Part shown: positions 16,804-24,102 of the stretch, one piece after another | Numbering within the stretch: the stretch's first letter is position 1 | Layout: each line of letters begins with the position of its first letter | NCBI GenBank assembly: GCA_020444545.1 | Contig: JAHLKT010000002.1 | Span: forward strand, 278,870-342,869 | Source of the DNA: Desulfarculaceae bacterium | GTDB taxonomy: Bacteria; Desulfobacterota; Desulfarculia; Desulfarculales; Desulfarculaceae | DNA length: 64,000 bases | Reading direction: 5' to 3' | Program-made: the position numbers and the translations under genes | The notes under the pieces: generated by a model | The model's database searches: none | Seen by the model: the letters and a program-made list of their open reading frames with translations, nothing else | What the model was told of the DNA's origin: nothing

Positions 16804-19728
16804 TCACGCCTTCTTCTGGTAGTCCAGGTGGGTGAGCAGATCGCTCCGGCCCACCAGCTCCCTGACACTCTTCAGGCCCAGGCGCCACAGGATTTCCCGC
16901 AGCTGGATGCCCCAGGAGCGGTACATGTTGATGACGCGCCGGGAGCCCCAATCCGAGTCGTAGTGCACCGACAGCTCGGGGTCGGTGGTGGCGATGCCGC
17001 GGGGGCAGCCCCGCCCGGACTCGCAGTTGGCGCAGCGGATGCACTCCAGGGCGATCATGTCGGCGGTGCCGGTGACCACCCCGTTGGCTCCCAGGGCGAT
17101 GGCCTTGGCCACGTCCCAGGCGGTGCGCAGACCGCCGGAGACGATCAGGGTTATCTTGTCGCGGATGCCTTCTTCCACCAGGAAGCGGTGCACCATGGGG
17201 ATGGCGTACTCGATGGGCATGGCGATGTTCTTCTTGGCGATGTCCGGGGCCGCCCCGGTGCCGCCGTAGCTGCCGTCCAGGTGCACGATGTGCGCCCCGG
17301 CGTAGTAGGAGCCCACGGCCACCATGTCCACGTCGATGGGGGTGGAGACCTTGACCGACACCAGGGTGGTGGGGTTGATCTGCTTGATCCAGTCGACGTG
17401 CTTTTTGTGGTCTTCCACCGAATAGACCGAGTGGAAGGGGAAGGGGCTGAACAGGGCGTTGCCCTCCACCGCCTCGCGCATCTTGGCCACGGCCGGGGTC
17501 ACCTTGTCGCCCAGGAGGTGGCCGCCCAGGCCGGGCTTGGCGCCCTGGGCGTACTTGAACTCCACGATGCGCACCCGCTGGATCGTCTCCTCGCGCACCC
17601 CGAACAGGCCGGTGGCCACCTGGGTGATCACGTGGTCGGAGTAGTTTTCCAACACGGGCGGGAAGCCGCCCTCGCCGGTGCAGGTGAAGGAGTTGAGCGA
17701 GGTGAAGGCCTTGGCCCGGCTCTCCATGGTGGCGCCGCTCACCGAGCCGAAGCTCATGCCGCCGCCATACACCGGGAAGTCGATAGTCACCTTGGGGCGG
17801 CCGTCGTCGTCGCGGTGGTTCAGGTCGATGGACAGGTCCACGTCCTCGGGGCCGAAGCTCTTATCCGGCGGCTCGGTGGGGAACACGATGTCCATGCGGT
17901 CGAAGCCGCCGCCGCTGGCGCCCTTGCGGTACTCCAGGCCGTTCTCCGGCGGCTTGCCGGTTTCGGCCTGAATCCAGGTGCTCACCAACAGATCGGCCGG
18001 CCAGCGGGGGTCGCCGAAGGTGCGCCAGACGGGGTTGAGGCCCACGCGGATGGCGCTCACCGGGCAGGCGTCGCCGCAGTAGGAGCCGATGGAGCGGCAG
18101 TAGTCCGCGCCCCGGCAGTGCTCGCTCTTGGGGGCGAGCATCTTGTCGCCGCTCTTGAGGTGCACCCCGAACTGGCAGGTCTCGGCGCACTTGCCGCAGG
18201 CCACGCAGGTGGTCATGCGCTCGGCCTTGAACTTGGTCAGGGCGTTGCGGTAGCGGCTGGGGGCCTGGGTGATCTCGCCGCCCAGGTTGGCGTACTCGCC
18301 GGGAGCCAGCACCGGCTCCGGGGGAGAGGGCGCGGGCTCGTCGTCGTTGATGCGCTCGCCGAAGATGGGCGCGAAGCTCATCTTCTCCAGATCCTCGAAG
18401 ATCATGGCCCGGCCCACCTCGCCGCGCAGGCGGCGGGTTTCGCGGATGCCCATGGCGCCCATGAGCTCGATGAGCTGGGAGTGGAAGGCGCCCATGAGGT
18501 TGATCACCCGGGACGATCCTTGCTCTTCGTCTATGGTGTCCAGGCCCACCGGGCAGTCGAAGCCCTCGGAGCAGGAGCCGCACATGCGGCACTCCATGGC
18601 CACGTTCAAGACCAGGTCCAGCCCCACGCCGTCCACGCCGCAGAGGATGATCTTGGCCACGTGCTCGGCCAGGGCGATGCCGCCGCTGGCCAAGAGGGTC
18701 ACCTGATCGCGGCAGGCCTCGTCCACCAGGCGCAGGTGCACCTCGCGGACCAGCTTGGTGACGAAACGATCCGCCGCCTGGCCCAGGCCCTGGCCCTTGT
18801 AGCCGGCCTGGAGGTGAATGACCTCGGCGCCGGCCTTGGCCAGCTCGGCCACACGGTCGGCCGCGTTTTCGTCCAGGGCGGTGCGCACCGAAGTGACCAT
18901 CTCCGGCATACGCGCCTTGAGGGCCGCGATCTCTTCCAGGACCGTGGGCGAGTCGATGAACTCGGCCAGGGCCGCGCCGTCCAGGGGCGAAAGGTCCTCG
19001 GGCACCCCGTCCAGGCGGACGATGAGGTGGTCCTTGAGGTCGGCCAACAGCTCGGCCGCCTCGTCATAGGTGGCCACGGCCAGGGTGTGGGAGGCCTTGG
19101 CGCCCAGGGCCACGGCCCGGCGGGTGCTGGGGCCGATCTTGCCCCAGGGGGCCATGTCCAGAATCATGGGCACCGGCAGTTCCACGAAAGGCGGAACGTC
19201 GATGGCCAGCTTGCCTTCTTCGTCGAACACCAGGCGCTCGGGGCGGCGGCCCAGCTCGATGACCGTGGAGATGTACTCACGGCCATGGATGCCGTCGCGG
19301 GTGGGCCGCACGATCTCGCTCATGTCGGTCCACATCTGATCGAAGCCCGGCCCGCTGAAGCGGCCGCGGTAGCCGGCCCCGGACACCGGGATCTTGCCGG
19401 TGGTGGCCTGCTTCCACAGGGTGGAGATGATGTCCGGCCGCCAGTAGTCGTCGCCCATGGCCTCGAACTGGGGGTTCATGGCCCGGGAGAGGATGCCCTT
19501 CTTGCACTCCTGCACGCAGCGCATGCAGTTGAGGCACATGGCGTCGGTGGTCTCCACCACTTGGTCGGCGTCGAAGGTCTTCTTGCGGTAGACCTCGTAG
19601 ATGCAGGCGTCGCGCTTGACGCACTGCAAGCAGCCCAGGCACCCCTCGGTCTCCATGGCCGCCAGGCGGGCCACCGGAGTGAAGCGGGGGGCGCGGGGCG
19701 CTACTTCGACGTGATACTTGTCACTCAT
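16804..19728 (-). CDS. Double-barrel, Fe-S-rich glutamate synthase FMN subunit
   Basis: A 974-residue protein with two homologous halves. Each half has ferredoxin-like cysteines, then an FMN glutamate-synthase-type barrel, then a cysteine motif and an RVINLMGAF / RVINMYRSW tail. Cysteines cluster at residues 30-42, 65-75, 380-392, 508-518, 538-555 and 896-908, enough for several [4Fe-4S] clusters. The C-terminal half carries the catalytic GltB core: GGGMSFGSVSG, CTGEGG, KYAQGAKPGLGG and LDGSYGGTGAAP. The N-terminal half lacks the CTGEGG-to-KPGLGG stretch and is probably not catalytic. The enzyme should reduce 2-iminoglutarate to glutamate with electrons through the clusters; no GltD-type NADPH subunit is adjacent. 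It starts 46 bp after metF and ends five bases before the glutaminase gene. Confidence 0.85.
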   Translation of the reverse strand: MSDKYHVEVAPRAPRFTPVARLAAMETEGCLGCLQCVKRDACIYEVYRKKTFDADQVVETTDAMCLNCMRCVQECKKGILSRAMNPQFEAMGDDYWRPDIISTLWKQATTGKIPVSGAGYRGRFSGPGFDQMWTDMSEIVRPTRDGIHGREYISTVIELGRRPERLVFDEEGKLAIDVPPFVELPVPMILDMAPWGKIGPSTRRAVALGAKASHTLAVATYDEAAELLADLKDHLIVRLDGVPEDLSPLDGAALAEFIDSPTVLEEIAALKARMPEMVTSVRTALDENAADRVAELAKAGAEVIHLQAGYKGQGLGQAADRFVTKLVREVHLRLVDEACRDQVTLLASGGIALAEHVAKIILCGVDGVGLDLVLNVAMECRMCGSCSEGFDCPVGLDTIDEEQGSSRVINLMGAFHSQLIELMGAMGIRETRRLRGEVGRAMIFEDLEKMSFAPIFGERINDDEPAPSPPEPVLAPGEYANLGGEITQAPSRYRNALTKFKAERMTTCVACGKCAETCQFGVHLKSGDKMLAPKSEHCRGADYCRSIGSYCGDACPVSAIRVGLNPVWRTFGDPRWPADLLVSTWIQAETGKPPENGLEYRKGASGGGFDRMDIVFPTEPPDKSFGPEDVDLSIDLNHRDDDGRPKVTIDFPVYGGGMSFGSVSGATMESRAKAFTSLNSFTCTGEGGFPPVLENYSDHVITQVATGLFGVREETIQRVRIVEFKYAQGAKPGLGGHLLGDKVTPAVAKMREAVEGNALFSPFPFHSVYSVEDHKKHVDWIKQINPTTLVSVKVSTPIDVDMVAVGSYYAGAHIVHLDGSYGGTGAAPDIAKKNIAMPIEYAIPMVHRFLVEEGIRDKITLIVSGGLRTAWDVAKAIALGANGVVTGTADMIALECIRCANCESGRGCPRGIATTDPELSVHYDSDWGSRRVINMYRSWGIQLREILWRLGLKSVRELVGRSDLLTHLDYQKKA

Positions 19729-19773
19729 GATCTATCCCTGCTAGGGCGAGGCGGCGCGCCGCCGGGGGCCTTC

Positions 19774-20715
19774 CTAGACCTCCGGCCGCGGGCTCAGCCC
19801 GGCCTGCTTGATGATGTCGGGCAGAAGCTCTTCGGCTTCGATGGCCTGCAAGTGCACGCCCTTCACGCCGTCCAGCTCGCGGACCTGCTCGATGAGCTCC
19901 ACGGTGACCTTGAGGCCCTCGGCCGCGGGATCGGCCGCGTCCTTCATGCGGGCGATCAGCTCGTCGGGCACCACCACGCCGGGCACGTTGTTGTGCATGT
20001 AGCGCAACATGCCCGCGCTGCGCGGCACGATGATGCCGGGCAGGATGGCGGTCTTCTCGGTCAGGCCCATGTCCACGGCCTTTTTCAGCTGCTCGGCAAA
20101 GGCCTTCACATCGTAGACCGCCTGGGTCTGGATGAAGTCGGCCCCGGCGGCAACCTTCTTGGCCAGGCGCAGCACGCGGAACTCGATCGGCGGTCCCAGG
20201 GGAGTCCAGGCCGCGCCGATGAAAAAGGCGGGCTTGCTGCTCAGGGTGTCGCCCCCGGCCTGCACGCCCTCGTCGCGCATGTTCTTGATGATGTTGATCA
20301 GCTGTATGGAGTCCACGTCGTACACGCCCTTGGCGCCGGGATGGCCCTTGAGCTTGCCGCTGGCTCCGGCCTGCTGGTGGTCGCCGCTGATGGCCAGGAT
20401 GTTCTTGAGGCCCAAGGCGGCCGCGCCCAGCAGGTCGCTCTGCATGGCGATGCGGTTGCGGTCGCGGCAGGTCATCTGGGCCACCGGCTCCAGGCCCGCG
20501 TCATTGAGCAGCTTGGAACCGGCGATGGAGGACATGCGCACCACCGCGGTCTGGTTGTCGGTGACGTTGTAGGCGTCGGCCACATCACGCAGGACCTCGG
20601 CCTTCTTGAGCACCTCTTCGGCATCGGGGCCGCGCGGGGGGCCGATCTCGGCGGTGAGGGCGAACTCGCCCGCGGCCAATACCTTCTCTAACTTGCTTCC
20701 CGCTTTCAGGCTCAT
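19774..20715 (-). CDS. metF: 5,10-methylenetetrahydrofolate reductase
   Basis: A 313-residue MetF. TAEIGPPRG near residue 22 contains the Glu expected for the active site. VTDNQTAVVRMSS, CRDRNR and ILAISGDH are FMN/FAD- and folate-binding strands of the MTHFR barrel. ADFIQTQAVYDV and PGIIVPRSAGMLRYM are in the expected C-terminal positions. It reduces methylene-H4folate to methyl-H4folate, a step of methionine synthesis and of the Wood-Ljungdahl methyl branch. Its ATG overlaps the metV stop by four bases, the usual MetV-MetF pairing in anaerobes, where electrons come through Fe-S proteins rather than NADH directly. Confidence 0.93.
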   Translation of the reverse strand: MSLKAGSKLEKVLAAGEFALTAEIGPPRGPDAEEVLKKAEVLRDVADAYNVTDNQTAVVRMSSIAGSKLLNDAGLEPVAQMTCRDRNRIAMQSDLLGAAALGLKNILAISGDHQQAGASGKLKGHPGAKGVYDVDSIQLINIIKNMRDEGVQAGGDTLSSKPAFFIGAAWTPLGPPIEFRVLRLAKKVAAGADFIQTQAVYDVKAFAEQLKKAVDMGLTEKTAILPGIIVPRSAGMLRYMHNNVPGVVVPDELIARMKDAADPAAEGLKVTVELIEQVRELDGVKGVHLQAIEAEELLPDIIKQAGLSPRPEV

Positions 20716-21383
20716 GACCGCAGATCCTCCCTAAGCATTCTCTTGGGGCCGCCCGCGGGGGAGTTGGACCAGTTCTTGGGCGGCTTCACCTCCACCAGGC
20801 TCTCAAGCTGGCCGCGGGCGGTGGCCCGCTCCACGATGAGGCGCCAGATGCAGGGGGTGTCCTCGTTGATTTCGCACATGCCATTCTCGCGGGTGCCGCC
20901 GCAGGGGCCGTTCATCAGGCTCTTGGCGCAGCGGGCCACGGGGCACAGGCCGAAGGTGAGGCCTAGCACGCAGTCGCCGCAAGCGGCGCAACGGCTGGTC
21001 CACAGGCCCGGCTCCTCGCGGATGGACAGGCTGGTGGTGTTGACCCCGGGGAACAGGGGGGTGTCGGCATAGGTGTCGGCGACCAGCTGCATGCCGATGC
21101 CACAGGAAACGCTCACGATGGCGTCGGCATCGGCTGCCTGGTCGGCAATGGTGGCCACGAACTCGGGCTCGCACTGCCGCTCCAGGGTGGCGCTGGTTAT
21201 CTCGATGGGGTTGCCGTCGTTCTGCATAGCCATGGCCAGCAGGGGAGCCAGGGTCTCCACCTCGCGCTCTCCGCCGGCGGCGCACTCGGCCACGCAAGTG
21301 GCGCAGCCGATAAGCAGCACCTTCTTGTGGCCGCGCAGGTAACCCACCATCTCTTCAATGGGCTTCCACTCTGCGGTGATCAT
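20712..21383 (-). CDS. metV: MTHFR partner protein MetV (zinc/iron-sulfur)
   Basis: A 223-residue cysteine-rich protein of the MTHFR C-terminal-domain family. The N-terminal LLIGCATCVAECAAGG and later VSVSCGIGMQ suggest one metal site. The C-terminal run CAACGDCVLGLTFGLCPVAR followed by CAKSLMNGPCGG and GMCEI is the family hallmark. In acetogens and sulfate reducers MetV binds MetF and carries electrons to its flavin. It starts seven bases before (upstream of) the region overlapping metF and six bases after the mvhD stop, so the three genes form one transcript. Confidence 0.92.
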   Translation of the reverse strand: MITAEWKPIEEMVGYLRGHKKVLLIGCATCVAECAAGGEREVETLAPLLAMAMQNDGNPIEITSATLERQCEPEFVATIADQAADADAIVSVSCGIGMQLVADTYADTPLFPGVNTTSLSIREEPGLWTSRCAACGDCVLGLTFGLCPVARCAKSLMNGPCGGTRENGMCEINEDTPCIWRLIVERATARGQLESLVEVKPPKNWSNSPAGGPKRMLREDLRS

Positions 21384-21389
21384 CGGCGC

Positions 21390-21803
21390 TCAAACTCCTT
21401 TCATGGGGTTGGGCCCCAGGGCCCGCACGGCTTCGGCGCGGCGGCCGGCCATTTGCAAAAGATCGTCCAAGCTCTGGCCGGCTCCCCGCTCCAGGCCCAG
21501 GCGCTCGGCGCCCATGCCAACGGTCTCCAGCAGGCTTTGTCCATATTTGATGCGGTTCTCGGCCCGGTTGCTGCCCACCAGGTGCTGGCAGGCGGTCTCG
21601 GGACAGGCGGCGATCTGCACCGCGTCGCTGCCCTTTTCCAGCAGGCGCATCAGATGGGGCAACTGCACCTTGCTGCTGCAGGGCAACACCACCAGGCGGG
21701 CGCTGAAGCCCTCGCCGGAGCGGCGGCCCTCTACCGGCTTGACCCCGGAGGCCAAACACTGCCGGCAGTAGAGCAGGGTTATTTCGGGTTGGAAGCTATC
21801 CAT
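21390..21803 (-). CDS. mvhD: MvhD-type iron-sulfur electron-transfer protein
   Basis: A 137-residue protein of the hydrogenase delta-subunit family. ITLLYCRQCLASGV gives a C-x2-C near the N-terminus. VVLPCSSKVQLPHLMRLLEKGSDAVQIAACPETACQHLVGS provides the other ligands of the [2Fe-2S]-type site. ATG 21803 is preferred to GTG 21815 because AAGGTGA lies eight bases upstream. MvhD normally joins HdrA to a hydrogenase or to MetFV. No hdrABC is in the window, so here it may hand electrons to MetVF and possibly to the glutamate synthase encoded in the same operon. It is the first gene of the operon. Confidence 0.85.
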   Translation of the reverse strand: MDSFQPEITLLYCRQCLASGVKPVEGRRSGEGFSARLVVLPCSSKVQLPHLMRLLEKGSDAVQIAACPETACQHLVGSNRAENRIKYGQSLLETVGMGAERLGLERGAGQSLDDLLQMAGRRAEAVRALGPNPMKGV

Positions 21804-22030
21804 GGCTTGGTTCACCTTGTCTAAAGCGAATCTGCTCGGCCGGTCCCTGGCATGGCTGCTCGGGGCCGGCCCCTCGTGGACTTTTCAGGCAACCGTGGGC
21901 AAGGCCAACCGCGACGAAAACCCTCCCGCTTCGCCCCGAAGGGAAGCGGCCGAGGGCCTTTAGCGCGGATTGTAGCGGTCGTCCGCTTCGCGGGGAAGAG
22001 GACGGGGGCTGGAAGGCCCGTAACCAAAAC

Positions 22031-22043
22031 GGCAACCGTTGCC
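22031..22043. promoter_or_regulatory. Palindrome GGCAACCGTTGCC at the presumed transcription start of the mvhD-glt operon
   Basis: A perfect 6-bp inverted repeat around one central base. It sits just downstream of the candidate -10 (22044-22049, minus strand), where a repressor would block initiation. Its GGCA-N5-TGCC form recalls archaeal NrpR operators (GGAA-N6-TTCC, GGTA-N6-TACC). The nrpR homologue is encoded divergently 240 bp away. Assignment is inference. Confidence 0.4.
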
Positions 22044-22072
22044 TTTATGACAGAGGATTACCTTATTGTCAA
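22044..22072 (-). promoter_or_regulatory. Candidate promoter of the mvhD-metVF-glutamate synthase operon
   Basis: On the minus strand TTGACA (22072-22067) is followed after 17 bp by CATAAA (22049-22044). The -35 lies inside an 11-bp palindrome TATTGACAATA (22064-22074). The 5' UTR to mvhD would be about 235 nt. A further partial inverted repeat (GGTAAGGGGTTACACC, minus strand, 22097-22112) lies upstream of the -35. Confidence 0.5.
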
Positions 22073-22210
22073 TACCTCTGCGCTCTCCAACGAAAAGGTG
22101 TAACCCCTTACCTGTATTGTATGGAGTCAAGTGTTGGATCGGGCAGGGCCAACAGGCGCGGCCCGGAAAAACCCGGCAAGGCGAACCCGGCAAAATTGCC
22201 GCATCAAGCC

Positions 22211-22239
22211 TTGACAATCCGGTAGGGTCCGGCTAGGTT
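22211..22239 (+). promoter_or_regulatory. Candidate promoter of nrpR
   Basis: TTGACA at 22211-22216, a 17-bp spacer, then TAGGTT at 22234-22239, about 46 bp upstream of the nrpR start. GGTTGG (22237) and CCAACC (22272) form a spaced inverted repeat over the leader. Confidence 0.5.
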
Positions 22240-22284
22240 GGGGGTCGATCCGCCCCCCTGGAGCGGAGAGCCAACCCGGCAGCC

Positions 22285-23289
22285 GTGGAGACATGCGAAG
22301 TGGACGAACGAAGCAGGCGCAAAATTATTGATGTTTTACGGGTGTTGGCCGAGTCGGAAAAGCCTCTGGGGGGGGCGCGCATAGCCCAGGCCCTGGCCCT
22401 GGCCGGCAAGGACATGAGCCAGCGCACCATCCGCTACTACCTGAGCTTCACCGACAACGAAGGGCTCACCGAGCAGGTGGGCCGCCGAGGCCGCCGCCTC
22501 ACCGAGCTGGGCCGCCGCGAGCTGGAGACCGCCTACGTGGCCGACAAGGTGGGCTTCGTGGCCGCCCGGGCCGAGGCCCTTATCTTCGGCATGGACTTTC
22601 GCCTCCGGCAGGGCAAGGGCAGGGTGGTGGTGAACATGTCCACCCTGGACCAGGCCGACCTGCCCCGGGCCAAGGAGATCATGCGCCAGGTGTTCGCGGC
22701 GGGCTACTCCTTGGGCGACCGCCTGATCATCGGCCAGCCCGGCCAGCGCATGGGCAACTTCATGCCCCGGCCCCACGAGGTGGTGGTGGCCACGGTGTGC
22801 TCGGTGAGCGTCAACGGGGTGGCCCTGGCCGAGGGCATCCCCATGACCAACCGCTTCGGCGGCCTGTTGCAGATATCCGAGCACAAGCCGGTGCGCTTCA
22901 CCCAGATCATCAACTATGACGGCACCACCCTGGACCCCCTGGAGATCTTCATCAAGGGACAGATGACCTCGGTGTGGCTAGCCGCCCAAAGCGGGGAGGG
23001 CGTCATCGGGGCCTCCTTCCGGGAGATACCCGCTCCGGCGGCGGAAAAGGCCCGCCGCCTGGCCGCGCGCCTGGAGCGCCACGGCCTGGGCGCGGTGCTC
23101 CTGGTGGGCCGTCCGGGCCAGCCCCTCTTGGAGGTGCCCCTGCCCCAGGGCAGGGTGGGCATGGTGGTGCGTGGGGGCCTCAACCCCATGGCCGCGGTGG
23201 AGGAGGCGGGCATCGCCACCAGCAACCGGGCCTTTGGCCAGCTCTTTCCCTTTGAACAGCTTCGGCCTTACCGGGAGGTGCTGGGATGA
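22285..23289 (+). CDS. nrpR: NrpR-family (DUF128) transcriptional regulator
   Basis: A 334-residue protein. Residues ~10-75 form a winged helix (RRKIIDVLRVLAESEKPLGG, SQRTIRYYLSFTDNEGL). The remaining ~250 residues are a single NrpR/DUF128 effector domain, with SLGDRLIIGQPGQRMG, VCSVSVNGVALAEGIP and GLNPMAAVEEAGI. In methanogens NrpR represses nitrogen-assimilation genes and is released by 2-oxoglutarate. Homologues with one effector domain occur in some anaerobic bacteria. Being divergent from a glutamate synthase operon makes regulation of that operon by nitrogen status likely. The start could be the GTG at 22285 or a nearby alternative; no strong Shine-Dalgarno decides it. Its stop overlaps the channel gene (ATGA). 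Confidence 0.82.
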   Translation: METCEVDERSRRKIIDVLRVLAESEKPLGGARIAQALALAGKDMSQRTIRYYLSFTDNEGLTEQVGRRGRRLTELGRRELETAYVADKVGFVAARAEALIFGMDFRLRQGKGRVVVNMSTLDQADLPRAKEIMRQVFAAGYSLGDRLIIGQPGQRMGNFMPRPHEVVVATVCSVSVNGVALAEGIPMTNRFGGLLQISEHKPVRFTQIINYDGTTLDPLEIFIKGQMTSVWLAAQSGEGVIGASFREIPAPAAEKARRLAARLERHGLGAVLLVGRPGQPLLEVPLPQGRVGMVVRGGLNPMAAVEEAGIATSNRAFGQLFPFEQLRPYREVLG

Positions 23290-24002
23290 GTCCGTTGCCC
23301 AAGGAGGGGCCCAGCCGGCGGCGCTACCACATCCCCTGGTTCAAGTCGCAGCACTTGTGGCTCTTCGTCACCCTGATGATCTACTTCCTGGCGGTGCCCT
23401 TGGTGGAGCAGCTTTTCCCGCGCACCAAGACCCTGCTGGACCTGTTCATCGTGGCCGTGCTGGTGGCCGCGGCCTACGCCGTGATCCACCGCCGCCGCTC
23501 CTTCTTCGTTTCAGTCGTCTGCCTGCTGGGCGGCCTGGTGCTCACCCTGGGCGACTTCGGCATGCGCTCCAACAGGTTGGAGGTGCTGGGCTGCGTGCTG
23601 CTCATCGTATTTCTGATCATGGTGCTGGTGGGCATCGGGCGCGACGTAATGAGCACCGAACGGGTGACCTTCGACACCATCAGCGGAGCCTTGAGCGGCT
23701 ATCTGCTCATCGGCATCCTGTGGGGCTTCGCCTTTCAGGCGGTGGAGATGGTCTGGCCCGGCTCCTTCGAGTTCAGCGACGGTGTGCTGACCACCATGAA
23801 GGCCAGCGACTACGCGGGCCACAACTGGTCGGTGTTGTTCTATTTCAGCTTTGTCACCCTGACCACCACCGGATACGGCGACATCACCCCCCTGAGCAAC
23901 GTGGCCGGCCAGCTGGCCAACACCGAGGCGGTGGTGGGGCAGTTTTACATGGTGGTTTTGGTGGCCCGTTTGGTGGCCCTGTATTCCCGGCGCGAAAAAT
24001 AA
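23286..24002 (+). CDS. Two-pore-domain-type potassium channel protein
   Basis: A 238-residue membrane protein translated with a four-base overlap from nrpR. About six hydrophobic segments are visible. The last two bracket a pore loop with the K+ selectivity signature TTTGYGDITP, preceded by FYFSFVTL and followed by a helix with GQFYMVVLVARLVALY. No RCK/TrkA-N domain follows, so gating input is not obvious. Coupling to nrpR suggests osmotic or charge balance linked to the glutamate pool (K-glutamate), which is inference. Confidence 0.78.
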   Translation: MSPLPKEGPSRRRYHIPWFKSQHLWLFVTLMIYFLAVPLVEQLFPRTKTLLDLFIVAVLVAAAYAVIHRRRSFFVSVVCLLGGLVLTLGDFGMRSNRLEVLGCVLLIVFLIMVLVGIGRDVMSTERVTFDTISGALSGYLLIGILWGFAFQAVEMVWPGSFEFSDGVLTTMKASDYAGHNWSVLFYFSFVTLTTTGYGDITPLSNVAGQLANTEAVVGQFYMVVLVARLVALYSRREK

Positions 24003-24045
24003 TGCTCCGCCCGTTCAGCATAAATACATGCATCCGTCCGGTAAA

Positions 24046-24076
24046 TATTGACAATAACCGCCCTGTCGCCGAAGAT
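24046..24076 (+). promoter_or_regulatory. Candidate promoter/operator of the RND efflux operon
   Basis: TTGACA at 24048-24053 with a weak -10 GAAGAT at 24071-24076 (17-bp spacer). The -35 is embedded in the palindrome TATTGACAATA (24046-24056), identical to the one over the mvhD promoter -35. The -10 is poor, so an activator or a different start is possible. Confidence 0.35.
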
Positions 24077-24102
24077 GGCCTTACGCTAGGGAGGACGGAT
24101 CA

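Noticed and set aside
16828-20691. A 1287-residue rightward open frame opposite the glutamate synthase and metF genes
   Set aside because: It is the high-GC antisense shadow of two clearly conserved leftward genes. Its His/Gly/Val-rich composition matches no protein and it has no ribosome site.
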